From Tolypocladium sp. Sup5 PDA-1 (Eukaryota; Ascomycota; Sordariomycetes; Hypocreales; Ophiocordycipitaceae), in assembly GCA_000750105.3 (NCBI GenBank), contig JPHH03000048.1:124001-188000 (forward strand): a DNA stretch of 64,000 bases, given 5' to 3'. Below, piece after piece: positions 47,076 through 58,454 of this stretch. Each line of letters starts with the position of its first letter. Positions within the stretch are counted from its first letter, which is position 1. Below the pieces are notes generated by a model. The model made no database searches. It was not told the origin of the DNA and saw only the letters and a program-made list of their open reading frames with translations. Both the position numbers and the translations under genes were made by a program.

Positions 47076-48622
47076 AGGTGCTATCACTAAGATGTTATCG
47101 CATACAACGTAACGGCCGGACTGTTGGTGCTACGAATGACTTATCAAAGAGAGGTGTCGCGTAGGGATGCCGGTGCTCCTATCCGTGTCGTTGGCTATTT
47201 CAGCTCTCCTGGCTTCGTATCGGACTCCCTTATTAGCTACTACGTATCAGATCGATAACTTCAAGAGAGGTGTAAAGATCAAGACAAGTCAGTCGATGGT
47301 ATCCTGCTGATAAGGTTCCTCGTGCCCTGTCAATGGGACACCCTGCGATCATGAAAATCCCGACGAAAGCAGTCCATCACAAGAAGGCTCGTTAGCCAGA
47401 CGCGCAGCATTGGACTGGAAACCAAGTGACGTAGAGAGTCGTGACCGGAAGAAGAAGAAATCGCAAGCAAATTAACTAGGACGGCGAGAATGCGCTATTC
47501 TATGCAGTCCGATTGCTGGGTCCTCCAGCTCAGCAGGACAAGGGCGTGAGAAACGCAATTATTGCGGACCCTGTAACCAAAAACGGACGACACCCCGTCA
47601 CGTCACTGCCATATTCGTGTAAAGCAAATTTAGTTACTTGGAGAGGCAACAACGCCGGGCAAAAAAGTAAGACTGCAAAGTACGAGCGCGTTTCTCACGC
47701 GCTATGATGCTGATTCCTGTCTATTGACTTTATGTTTACTGGGAGGCTACCACAAAGCGCAAAGGCAGTTGAGTAATGTCGTAAAATGGTTGACGACGAG
47801 GCTTGGTGGTGGAAACGGCACTTGACGACCGGGGCCTCCGAGGCTCCGGCACTTGAGCGGGCCTAGTTCCGGATCTCCCGAGCCGGGCCCGTCTAAATAG
47901 GAGCATAAGGCTGATGAGCCCCGGTGGCTGTGCGTGTTCATCACGGCGTCCCGCGGCGACCGCGAATGCCGCCCCGAGACGAGCCAAGGACCGCGTTGGC
48001 GCCGTGGAGTCTGACCCGCCGCTGCCTCGGCTCGTGGAGCTTTGCTGCGTCATTCCGCAGTTGAAGTCGACAATTGTAGCTAGAACTTGAGATCTTTTGT
48101 AGATGTAGGTGATGGAGAGATGAGAGATGGGAAGAAACTGCAGCATCCTTGGGGCTGTGTGCATGTCCAAGCGGTGGTCGCCAAGCCGGGACTCTGGGCC
48201 GTGATCTGATATGGTGTTGTGGCTCGGATATCCGCGCCAGGCCATGTACAGATCTACGGCAAGAGACGCCCCTCGTTCGGATGCGAGATAGAGTGTATGG
48301 AGTCTGGAGCACGCGATTGGGGTGCAGGCACATGAGAATGCACAGATCGCCCGAGATCCTGCGGGAAGCGGGTGTTTGTCGGCACAGCCCCTGACTCGAC
48401 GACGAATGCTCCCGACAGGCCCGGGTTGGTAGTAACGGGTTACGTAGCGGGCGCAGGATGCCGTCTTTGGGATGTCGGTATGTCCATGAAGCATGGTGGA
48501 GGAAAATGTGAACGCTTACGCGGGAGATATAAATGTTGTCCTGCCCTCCCGGCATGAGCGCAAGAGGGAAGACGTCAACGGCATCAACCACGCAACCTCG
48601 AGTCCCAACACAGACCGCAACG
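47076..48622. other. Intergenic, no gene seen
   Basis: About 1.5 kb. A 252-residue antisense frame (47736-48494) lacks any domain and contains many rare-looking residues. The end probably holds the promoter of the lipase-like pseudogene, ending with a short 5' UTR. Confidence 0.4.
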
Positions 48623-50040
48623 ATGCGCCCCCTCCTCACCCTCTCCTTCGCCGCCCTCGCGGGCCTCTCCTCGGCGCGCCAGGCCGCCAACTTCAACGTC
48701 TCGGCCGCCGAAGCCGAGGCCCACGACTGCGGCGACCGTGCCAGAAGATCCTCAGCCTGACCAGCCCGGCCGACCTCGACACCGTCGGCGCCGACTTTGA
48801 CTTTGACTTTTACGCCACGGCGGGCAACTTCTCGGGGAGCAAGCCGGGCGACGTGCTCAAGCTGCGGCCCATGAACGCGACGGCGCGCGAGTTCAAGGCC
48901 GGGACGACGGCGTATCGCTTCCAGTACACGACGGTGGACCTCGACGGCGGGCCAGTGCCGGCGACGGGCTTCATTGCGTTTCCGTATACCTCGGGGATGG
49001 CCTCGTTCGGCCGCAAGAACTCGAACTCCAGCTCAAACTCAAACTCAACCTCCCCGGACGGCAAGTTCCCCCTCGCGGCGTTCGCCCACGGCACCATCGG
49101 CCTCTTCCGCGGCTGCGCGCCGTCCAACGGGCCCAGCATGTTCGACTACGACAGCTGGCAGCCGCTCGTGGCGCGCGGGTACGCCGTCGTGGCCACCGAC
49201 TACGCCGGGCTGGGCAACAACCACACGGCGCACAAGTACTGCAGCTTCGGCGCGCACGCGGGCGACGTCTACTACGCCGTCGTGGCTGCGCGCAAGCTCT
49301 TCGGCCACGCGCTGTCCCGCGACTGGGTCAGCGTCGGGCATTCGCAGGGCGGCGGCGCCGCGTGGAAGCTCGCCGAGAGCGCCTTCGTGCGCAACGACAC
49401 GGCCTACCTCGGCACCGTGGCGCTCTCGCCCGCGACGCACGTCGTCGACATGCTGCTCGGCAACGCGGGCACCATCACGTTCCCCGGGTACCTGCCCTAC
49501 CTGCCCCTAGCGGTGCAGCGCGCGAACCCGCGGTACAATGAGACGATGCTCGGCGAGACGCTGCGGAAGCGCATCGCCATGGCCCAGAAGGCGCAGTTCT
49601 GCACCAACGCGCTCATGGGCCTGACCTTTGACCTCGCCAAGAAGGACCTCGTGTCCCCTGCCGGCGTCAAGAGGGACACCCCCTACCTGCTCGACTGGCA
49701 GGCCGCCCAGGCGCCGGCCCTGGGCGCGCGCTCACCGGCGCCCGTCCTCGTGGTGCAGGGCCTCAACGACACGTCGGTGCTGGCGCCAACGACGCAGAAA
49801 GCGTACGAGAGGAGCTGTGCGAGCGGCAACGAGGTGCACATGAGCCTGTACCCGGGCCTCGAGCACTCGCCGCTGCCGCCGGCGGCCGAGGCCGAGTGGC
49901 TGGGCTGGATCGACTAGCGGTTCGCGGGCGGGCGGTATGAGGATAAGGAGTGCTCCAAGGAGACGAAGAAGCCGTTTGACGCGGAGCACGTCAAGTCGCC
50001 GCCTGAGATTCCGATGCCCGATTTCTTGAAGGGCGCGTAG
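48623..50040 (+). pseudogene. Secretory lipase-like alpha/beta hydrolase, apparent pseudogene
   Basis: The ancestral product is a secreted alpha/beta hydrolase of the fungal secretory lipase type: signal peptide MRPLLTLSFAALAGLSSA, nucleophile elbow GHSQGG near 49336, Asp in GLNDTSV and His in LEHSP. Two faults are visible. First, from ATG 48623 the frame runs to HDCGDR and then shifts: one missing base near 48737-48739 (CCGT where CCGGT would continue as CQKILSLTSP) puts the rest in another frame and gives a stop at 48760. Second, a TAG at 49915-49917 cuts off about 40 residues that remain open in frame (RFAGGRYEDKECS ... IPMPDFLKGA) to a stop at 50038. A 47-nt splice (48697-48743) could mask the first fault but would delete the apparent CG...C pair and has no clear branch point. 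GC content is high. Sequencing error is the alternative. Confidence 0.68.
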
Positions 50041-51525
50041 CTACATGCTTGGTCATCGGCGTTGTATAGACAGGGTGTAAGTGGTGACGCCGACTACCAC
50101 CGTGGCCTGCAGTGATGGAGACGACTCCTCCGTACGAGCAGGTATAGACGAGCGAGGAATCGAAATAGAAGGGAAATGGAAGAGTATCTGTTTCCCGCGC
50201 GTGGCGGAACTAAACGCAGCCAGTGACGTTATATCCCCAGCGCCGCACCTTGCAAAAGGCCAAGCCCTCCTCAGGGGGCAGGGGTCGACGAGAAATCGGC
50301 TCATCGTGAGGTCCATCCCAATCCTTGTTTAGCGGTGCCGTTGATTGTCGAGCCGTTTGCCCTCTTTAAGAAAGCGCCGTCTATCCGTTAATGCCGCACT
50401 TTCTTTTTGCGCGTAAGCTCTCGTCCGATCCGAGCCCAGGATTTCGGACGAGCCGGGATACCGGGCGAGTGAGGTGCTGAGGATTCGACACTGGCTGTGA
50501 CAGGCTCCCCGTTCGGAGTCTAGACGAGGCCGTGTCGACATTGTGTCGCATCGGATGGACAACCGGCGCTTCTCCAAATAACTCGCCGCCCGAGGCCCGA
50601 GGCGACTTCTCCAGTGGGCAGGTCGCTGTCGTGCTTCGATAGGAGACCACGGTTCGCTCCAGTATCACGACTGCAGCCATCACCATCTCCATCTGCTGCC
50701 CAATTAGTAATGCCACGACCGCACACACGGCAGCGGCGGCGTTTATGGGACGCACCTTATCTCGAACCCGGTTCTAGATCTGTATCTGGCAGGTCGTTTC
50801 GCATTTCGTTCGCGGGGATCGGCAGTTGAGGGCGGGGGGCGCACGATCCATCGTCCATGGCTGCGATGCCCACCGAATAAGCTACTAAAGATAGAAACCC
50901 TGGACAGCGCTGATGACAGCATGATGGCACCTCCCCGCAGCGCCTGCACAGCTTCTTTTTCGAATTCGAGCAGGTGCTCAGATGGGAGCCTTGTATAGAT
51001 AGTCCGTCCTCAATGTCAGGTCGGCTACTGCAGGCTCGCTGATGTGCCCGGCCTGTGCCTTCGACTCCTCGAGTATTCGTCGGTGCGAGCGGCCGTGGCA
51101 TCACGGGTCCGCCCGAATTGGGAAGGTTACCCGGATCTGCGGGCCTGTCCGACCTGCTCAACGCGGCAAGGGTCTGGGGTGCAGATTGTGTTCCTCCGGC
51201 GTTGGTTGGTTGCTTGTTTGCTTGCGGATTGCGCTGTGGACTGTGGACTGTGCGCTGGTTGACGAGAGGCGATGATCGACGGACAAGACATAAAGAGACG
51301 GCGTTCCCTCTCGTGTCTTCAAGAAAGAAAAGTCTGAGGCTCATGATCGCTGGCCAAGTCCATTCACCTCGTCACAACTCCCCTTCCCCATACTCCTCTC
51401 CCAACCAGCCCGGTGGCAAGCCGATAGTTGTTGAAAGAGTGGTGTAGAGAGAGAGAGAGAGAGAGATAAGACAGAAAGAAGAGAGAGACAGTTGTGTGTC
51501 TGTGTCTGCCCGAGTTGTTGTGAAG
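50041..51525. other. Intergenic with a (GA)n tract before the carboxypeptidase gene
   Basis: No gene is supported. A GA-dinucleotide run at about 51446-51468 and a second GA-rich stretch to 51489 lie just upstream of the carboxypeptidase start and are likely in its 5' UTR or promoter. Confidence 0.45.
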
Positions 51526-53034
51526 ATGAAGTCTCTTGCCGTTCTGTCGTCCCTCCTGGCCGCTGCCTCGGCGGCCGTCGTCGCCCCGACGCCGACCAAG
51601 GTCTCCTACGACGGCCACAAAGTCTTCCGCGTCCAGGTCGGCGCCAAGCCCCAGAGGGTCTCCGACATCATCTCCAAGCTAGGCCTCAACGTCTGGCAGC
51701 CGCCGTCGCGCAAGGGCGCCTTTGCCGACATCGAGGTGGCCCCCGGCATGCTCGACGCCTTCCACCGCGAGGTCCAGGGCCTGCGCGTGGAGACGATGCA
51801 CGAGGACCTGGGCCAGTCGATTGCCGACGAGGCCGCCTTTGGCGCCTATGCCGGTATGTCTTGTCTTCCTCCTCTCCCCTTCTGACTTTGTCGTCATCCT
51901 CGGTGATGCCGGGGAGATGGGCTGGGAAATGACTGACAGAATGCAGAGGGCTCGGCCAACAACACCTGGTTCAACTCGTACCACCCGTACAAGGACCACC
52001 TGCAGTTCCTCAAGGACCTGCAGTCCCAGTACCCCGGCAACTCGGAGATTGTCACCTCGGGCAGCTCGCTGCAGGGCAACGACATCACGGGCATCCACTT
52101 CTACGGCAGCGGCGGCAAGGGCAGCAAGCCGGCCGTCGTCTTCCACGGCACCGTCCACGCCCGCGAGTGGATCGCGTCCATGGTCGTCGAGTACTTTGCG
52201 TATTCCCTGCTGAGCGGCTACAAGAACGACGACGCCATCACGGGCTTCGTCGACAAGTACGACTTTTACCTGTTCCCCATTGTCAACCCGGACGGTAAGC
52301 CCAGACGCGGCTCGCGACACTCACCTTGCTCGATCTCTCCCCAGTGTAGACTGACACTCCCCCAGGCTTCATGTTCACGCAGACATCGAACCGCATGTGG
52401 CGCAAGAACCGCCAGCGCACCTCGGGCAGCAGCTGTCTCGGCCACGACATCAACCGCAACTGGCCCTACATGTGGGACGGCCCCGGCTCGTCGACCAACC
52501 CCTGCGCCGAGGACTACCGCGGCGAGAGCGCCGGCGACGCCCCCGAGACCAAGGCGCTGTCCAACTTCCTCAAGCAGGTCAAGGGTTCGCAGGGCCTGAA
52601 GCTGTACATTGACTGGCACTCGTACTCGCAGCTCTTCATGACGCGTAAGTCTCCCTCGTGGGGCGATGAAGCGACGTTGCTCCCTGGCGTGAGTTGCATC
52701 AGCGGCTGACAGTGTTGCGCGACCAGCGTACGGTTACACCTGCGACACCGTGCCCAACAACAACGACGACTACCAGCGGCTCGCCGGCGGCGCCGCCGAC
52801 GCCATCCTCGCCGTCCACGGCACCAGCTTCCAGTACGGCCCCATCTGCTCCACCATCTACCAGGCCGCCGGCAGCAGCATCGACTACATCAACGAGGTGG
52901 TCGGCGGCGACTACAGCTTCGCCGCGGAGCTGCGCGACACGGGCCGCTACGGCTTCGTCCTGCCGCCGGACCAGATTGTGCCGAGCGGCGAGGAGGCCTT
53001 TGCGGGTGTCAAGTACCTGCTCCAGAACATGTAG
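51526..53034 (+). CDS. Secreted M14 metallocarboxypeptidase A-like
   Basis: Zinc exopeptidase that removes C-terminal residues from peptides outside the cell. Exons 51526-51853, 51947-52294, 52366-52644 and 52727-53034 give 420 residues. Signal peptide [17 protein letters not shown], activation propeptide (about 20-110), then the M14 catalytic domain: zinc ligands His and Glu in GTVHAREWI, the substrate-binding Asn-Arg in GHDINRNWP, the third zinc-ligand His in IDWHSYSQL, and the catalytic Glu in [16 protein letters not shown]. Propeptide and domain lengths match fungal McpA-type enzymes, so it is made as a zymogen and processed outside. All splice sites are canonical. In pathogens or saprotrophs this class supports protein feeding. 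Confidence is high. Confidence 0.94.
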
Positions 53035-53372
53035 TAAGCACTTGACGAGACGTTCAAAGGGATGTAAATAAGGAAAAGCTATTGTTATAGTCTGGAACAC
53101 GCTGTTGCACCCACCGGGTTTGGTGGCATCCCCGATCGGGTATTCTCGATTCGACTTTCCCCTTCAAATTTTGAGCATTCTTCACTTTAAAGCAAATCGC
53201 GTCTTCTTTCTTATTAAATAACTTAAAATCTTAGAAAACACTTACAATCCCTAATCTCTTGCAGCGATAATTATGATATATAACTCTTATCCTTTCCTAA
53301 AGATACTTCGTTGCTTAAGATTTTAGTTATTTGAGGTTAGCTAGCTTTTAAGAGTATTTTCCGCGATTAAAG
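53035..53372. other. AT-rich intergenic
   Basis: Strongly AT-rich between about 53160 and 53340, with TTAAA-type runs, marking the edge of a repeat-like tract that continues on the far side of the 2EXR gene. No gene is seen. Confidence 0.5.
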
Positions 53373-54599
53373 CTAAGACAGATACGACAATGCTAACTCC
53401 GGCCAGTAACCCGTCATATCAAACACAATCTTCGCGTCCCTCAGTTCGCCTTCAAGGTCTCCAAGAGCCTCAGCAGGAAACAACCAGAACCCGATGGCTG
53501 GTCTTGTGGCTTGCGCAAGCTCCGCTGGGCCCTCAATTGGTACCTTTCCTGCATATTTCTCGCATACCATATGCCAGCGTTGTTGGGATCTTAACCATTT
53601 TTCTTCCTCGTTTTTCAAGAATCTATCCGCTGTCTTCATATTATATACCTGCTCCCTGCATTGGGGAGAGTCGTAGGCAAAAAGGACACGCTCCCGGACT
53701 GGTTGAGCTTGACGAATTTTCCACTTCCCTAGCAGCTCTTGCCACAGAATGCGCCACCGCCGCGGATCAGACGTTGCCGTCAGGACGAATTTTAACTCGG
53801 GCCCAATCGGTCTTGGGTCACGACTTAAGAGGTTAAAGGACGGCGTGATCGCTTTTACTGGCATCGAGTGGTTGAATCGAACTCCGACGCCCTGGAAATC
53901 GAAAACTGATTGGAACCCGTCGAGGGGTCCCATGATCCAGCGCCCAGAGACAGAACTGGCTAACCAAATGATCTCTTGCAGTCGCGATAGAGAATCGAGA
54001 AGAGTCGCTCTTGCAGGAGGTTCTGAATTTTCGGCCAACTCATGCAGATGATGCATGCCGTTGCAGTCTATAGCCAAATTAAGAAGTCCAACATCTTGTG
54101 GGTCGTAAGCCTTGAAATCATGGAGGAAGTCTATCAAGGTGGGTTCCATAGTGTTGTCCGTCTCTAGGCGTATAAAGTCGTATTCGGGATTGAAGTAGAG
54201 AGTTGTCTTCGTGGGTTTCTCCCACCTCCATTTGTCTTCATGGGAGGTCTGGAGGTAGCATGGAATATGAACGCGGTAAAATCGGAGCGTCACTCCTCGT
54301 GACTCGCTGTTCACGCGTAATAACTTGCTGTACAGCTGAAAGCCTCGCACAGTAATATTGTAATTTCGGCCGCTAATTAACTTATTCAGCGCGTTTGTAT
54401 TCGAGTATGGAGGAGCTTCCACAGAATCCGACGGAGCTTTCGCCGCAAGCTCAAGCTCTAGTAAGCGATGCCGTTCTGCCGAGAGTTGCCAAATGCGAAA
54501 TCGGAGCTCTGTCGGGAGTTTTGAGAATTGGCTAAACAAAACATCTTTGCCCCGACAGTAGCGTGGGTTGATAATTCGTAGACGTTGCGAAGGAGTCAT
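53373..54599 (-). CDS. 2EXR-domain protein, hypothetical
   Basis: Intact single-exon frame of 408 residues. The 2EXR signature is near the N-terminus (FSQFSKLPTELRFRIWQLS, about residues 22-40), where an F-box-like helix pair sits in this ascomycete-expanded family. Other visible segments are YFNPEYDFIRLE (about residue 135), typical of the family's second conserved block, and a hydrophobic patch before SVFDFQGVGVRFNH. No catalytic motif. Function is unknown; such proteins are highly copy-number variable and lie in accessory regions. It is flanked on both sides by AT-rich DNA, and unlike its neighbours it is intact. Confidence 0.8.
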   Translation of the reverse strand: MTPSQRLRIINPRYCRGKDVLFSQFSKLPTELRFRIWQLSAERHRLLELELAAKAPSDSVEAPPYSNTNALNKLISGRNYNITVRGFQLYSKLLRVNSESRGVTLRFYRVHIPCYLQTSHEDKWRWEKPTKTTLYFNPEYDFIRLETDNTMEPTLIDFLHDFKAYDPQDVGLLNLAIDCNGMHHLHELAENSEPPARATLLDSLSRLQEIIWLASSVSGRWIMGPLDGFQSVFDFQGVGVRFNHSMPVKAITPSFNLLSRDPRPIGPELKFVLTATSDPRRWRILWQELLGKWKIRQAQPVRERVLFAYDSPQCREQVYNMKTADRFLKNEEEKWLRSQQRWHMVCEKYAGKVPIEGPAELAQATRPAIGFWLFPAEALGDLEGELRDAKIVFDMTGYWPELALSYLS

Positions 54600-55347
54600 T
54601 GTATGAGTCGTTTATTGATCAAGGAAAGACGAATAACAGAAGGTTGTGGGAGATATTGAGGATTATAACAGCACTCTACCCCCGCACTACTTTATAAGAT
54701 AGCCAACTAATTGACTTGCGCTAGGAATAGCTTTTCCTGCAAGATGCTCGTTAGCTGCACTTCAAGGTAGTACTGTGACGTGGCACCGTTAGGTGACGTG
54801 GCACTATGAGATGGCACTGCACAGCCTATTGTATTGCTTCTAAATTTAATCATGTTATAGCCTGAACTAATGGGTCGCGGCATGGGCCGGCTGTGCAGCG
54901 CTAATATAGGTTACGCGGAATAATGGTCGGGTTAATAGGCTAATGATGTATAGGAAAGGAATCGGCTATTTACTCGGTATTTAGTAGATACTAAGGAAAT
55001 AATCCCTAAAGTTCACTGAAGTAGTCAGTTTCGTCTAGTAAAGAGATGCCCCATGACAGTGACTATCAGGATCACGTCCACTCCGTGTTTGAATACAAGT
55101 TTTGGACCTTTGCGCTTGCTGCCTAACGCCTGCATTACTCGAGAGGCTCCCGCATTTTCATCCCGCAGCAGGGCCTTGAAAATAGGAACAAGTCTCTCCT
55201 AGTTGGGGCAGTACTCTGCACGGACACTGGTAGATTAGGTTAAGGAACTTTGAGTTCACATCTACTGCAAGCTACTTAGGGTCTTAAGCCTATAGTCATA
55301 TTGTCTGGACTGCACCTAGAGTAGTTGTGACTTAGTTCCACACGATG
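54600..55347. other. AT-rich intergenic
   Basis: No gene. AT-rich, with TGACGTGGCAC repeated near 54776-54802 (two close copies). Repeat-like, unclassified. Confidence 0.45.
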
Positions 55348-56384
55348 CTAGCGCGTTTCTTTGTTCCTGTTTTCCTTCTTTGCACGAACCTTAAGACAGG
55401 TAGAAAGGTCTCCAAGGGAAAGGGCGTATGGAAATTCAACCGACTGAAGTACAACCGAAATGAAAGTATACCAAGCCAAGCTAGACAAAGCCAGTAGCAG
55501 GGCAGCACCAATCTTTTGAAGCGTTGCTGCGTTCACCGCATCACCCTGGGCAGTATGGAAGAATGTACCTGCAAGACAACTAACTACTACTTGTCAGCAA
55601 TAGCTACCAGATATGCTTTGGAATCTGGACTGAGTGCGCAAAAGACTCTATGGATAGGAAATCTGGCTGAGGGTGAGACTTACACGTGGGGATCAGGAGC
55701 AGAAAGATTAAAAAAAGACAATGTTCGTGCGAATACTAGCAACGCAAAACACGACACAGAGAAGGACCATGGCAACAAGAAAGAAGCTAAATGTGGCAAA
55801 GAAGTCAGGTTCCTTCAGTCCGGCTGCAGGATTGTTTGTATCGACGGAGTACGCCGCAAAGGCCCCATAGCCAGGCACAAGTGTCGCACCATACGTGAAC
55901 CAGAATCCGCCAAACTGACAGAAGACGACTGCAGGAAATGTATTCCCTAAGCCGAGACTGAGCAATCTTATTAACGACATGGCTCGTCGGTCGGCTTCCC
56001 AAGAATCCATTCCCCGACTCCCCCAACCAGTAAGAGAAGGCCACCCAGATAGAAGTATGTTCCACTAGCAATAGTGTAGTCAGCAAAAGCGTCTTGACGT
56101 AAAACAATGGCGAAAGAGTGGGAAAAGGGACTTAGAGCCCTCAGTGCGACATACACGTTTGCGGCACCAAGCTCATCTGCTCCTTGCCACCCCAAAAGAA
56201 TCACGGACAACAGAGTAGTGCACATAATGAACCCCCCAAGTGCTGTGAAACATTGATTATTTTGGAAATGGAAGCTTGACGTGAGTAACAGACCGGTTGG
56301 AGTTGGGTTTCCAAAGGCGAGTGGATGGGATTGCAACCCGAGGCCCTCGTTGAGTTTTGGGGCACTTTCGGAAATGTTCATCAT
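55348..56384 (-). pseudogene. GPR1/FUN34/YaaH-family (acetate transporter) pseudogene
   Basis: Ancestral five-exon gene (56384-56294, 56242-56155, 56064-56000, 55946-55684, 55568-55348) for a six-helix acetate/succinate transporter of the AceTr family. Family marks are NPTPTALGGF at the first splice, GTYFYLGGLLLL, a conserved run NTFPAVVFCQFGGFWFTYGA, and the C-terminal FPYALSLGDLST. Two faults are visible. The donor of intron 3 reads GGAAGC where GTAAGC is expected (56000-55995), so splicing after ILG is lost. In exon 4 a T-run (seven T at 55716-55710) is one base short of what keeps the frame (VFF then LIFLLLIPT), creating TAA. The first two introns, with GTCTGT and GTATGT donors, still look usable. 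Sequencing error in the T-run is possible but would not explain the donor. Confidence 0.72.
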
Positions 56385-57958
56385 GGCCGGAGTTGAAGTA
56401 GCATCTCCTCTCTCAATCGCGTGGTATATCTCTATTTTGCAAAGAACTGGGAACAAGCTTTTAGATTAGATGAAATATAGTCGTGTGAGGACCCACGACA
56501 ACCCGCAATGCCAGACCAAACCATCACATCATATATACGTAGACCTCGGTGGCGAAGCCAAGCGTCACATAATACCGCACGAGTCAAGCACCAAGAGCTG
56601 AACTCACCTCGGCTGACGAAGATGTCGAGTACATGCAAAGCCGTCATGGTCAGAAGGCCCGATATCTTCCGATACTTTTCACAAAAGCTCTCCGTGGCTG
56701 AGGATCAGACCAACAATTTTTCAAGCCTCCCAGGATCAAGGGCCGAGTCAAGGCAATTCACGCCTCAAAGCAGCGGTAACCATTTCCATTATGCCATGTT
56801 AACCCGCAACTTGATGTACTGCGTGCAGAAACGCCGACTTGCATTCCTACCGTTCTGCCGCCTGAGCGGCGCCACGAAGCCTCGGCTGACAAAACTCGCT
56901 GTGCCGTACAGTTACTTCCCTACGCCGCGGCGCCACCTCATGTTGCTACTGGACCCAGACGTGGATTGAATAGGTTCAGGAACCGCATTAATAGAAGTCA
57001 AAGCTTCAATATCGAATACGAAAAGTATGCTGAGTGAATTGAATAGCCGAGTATGCATCAAGTTTAGCCAGAAGAGGTATTAAGAAACAGACTCTTATAT
57101 TTTTTTAAGGGGGAACGAACATACTAAAGGCCGAGTGCAACGGACGTCGTGTAAGTCGTAGAGGCGGTGCCTGCCCAAGCAGGTCTTTCATAACGTGTAA
57201 GTCAAAGATAAAAGATAACGAGAGGCTATAACGGTTATCTCTAAAAAGTAGGAGGAAAAACCAGGTCTTTTATTATTAGACTATGAAAAGCTCATGGACC
57301 TGATAAAGAATATGAGGGACTATCTGTTCTTAAGGACCTAGACGGCTCTTTTATGTCTACGGGATATTTAGACTCCCTGGCGTTCCTCCACTTTTTGTAT
57401 TTTCTGTTTTTCTGGTCAGGGGTCTGCACCAACACCGTATCGAAATATTCTATTTCCAAGATAGAAGGCGGACGAAGTGCCCAAGGCTAGTAGGGCTGGC
57501 TAGGGCAATGGACACTTAGGTATGCGGACGGCCCCTGGCTAGGCTATGTCTTAGGCTAATAGCTACGCTTAGCGACCCCGGTGAGATACTGTGCACCTCT
57601 AAGCCACTAACTGCTCCTTACTATCGAGACCACTAAAAGCGGCGGCACGTCCCGCCCGATTCGGTGGGCATAATAGCGCTTTCTACGTAGACTTAATCTG
57701 TATATATGCGTATATATGAAGTCAAATTGAATATGCACTTGGAGATTTGCTGAGACGGCCCAAGTCTTGTATATGTGTTGGCAGTTGGGATAAACGGAGA
57801 CGCAATCGGAGGCAGAACTGTGCAGCACCATGTCGCGTAGCACAGAGACGGGCATCAATCATGGCGGTTCATTAATGGCATATCAATGTCGCTACATGTC
57901 TGCTAGTGTTGCAGCCCGATTCCAAGGCAGGCCTTCCTTGTCGAGGATCGGCCCGTTC
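56385..57958. other. Gene-poor, partly AT-rich tract
   Basis: No recognisable gene. A 153-residue open frame at 56511-56969 has no domain and is probably chance. AT-rich from about 57000 to 57400, then mixed sequence with TA-rich patches; likely decayed repeat. Confidence 0.4.
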
Positions 57959-58454
57959 CTAGCCATCGGTGACGAAAATCTCCTTGTGCCGGTGCGTAGC
58001 CTCGACGACGGCCGTGCAGAGGCCAAAGTCTAGAGCGAATGTCAGCCAGGGTTTCTCGCCGGAGGGGTTCCATGTCTGGTTCGCAGTGCATCTCGACATG
58101 CCAGGGAAGACGGTCGCGTGCCAGATGGAACTTACCAACTCCAGCGCCCAGGTCCCGAGAACTCAGCACCTTGACTGACAGATCCGGGTTCACCTTGCCG
58201 ATGATCTGGACGGCGTTTCCGTTGGTCAAGTGCGCGTCCTGCATCCATCAACGTCAGCCGTGAATGCCCCTGCCGAGGCCAAGTCGACGATGCAAGCTCA
58301 CCCGGTTCAGCACGACAGTCACGGTCCCGTCGGCGTCGAGCGTGGCCTGGTCCCCGCGCAGCTGCGTCACCTTGCCCACGATGGTGACGAGCCGGCCGAC
58401 GAAGCTGTCGAGGTACTGGGCCGTGATGCGAGGGGAGGAGAGTTGCTCGGCCAT
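57959..58454 (-). CDS. RFA3: Replication protein A subunit 3
   Basis: Smallest subunit of the RPA single-stranded-DNA-binding trimer used in replication, repair and recombination. Exons 58454-58302, 58238-58136 and 58029-57959 give 108 residues, normal for fungal Rpa3 (yeast 122). It is a single OB fold: ITAQYLDSFVGRLVTIVGKV (strand 1-2), TLDADGTVTVVLN (strand 3), NAVQIIGKVNPDLSVKVLSSRDLG (strands 4-5), and a C-terminal helix (TAVVEATHRHKEIF) for trimer assembly. Splice sites are canonical; introns are 63 and 106 nt. Confidence is high. Confidence 0.92.

Noticed and set aside
47736..48494. 252-codon minus-strand frame
   Set aside because: No domain, unlike composition, no plausible splice partner.
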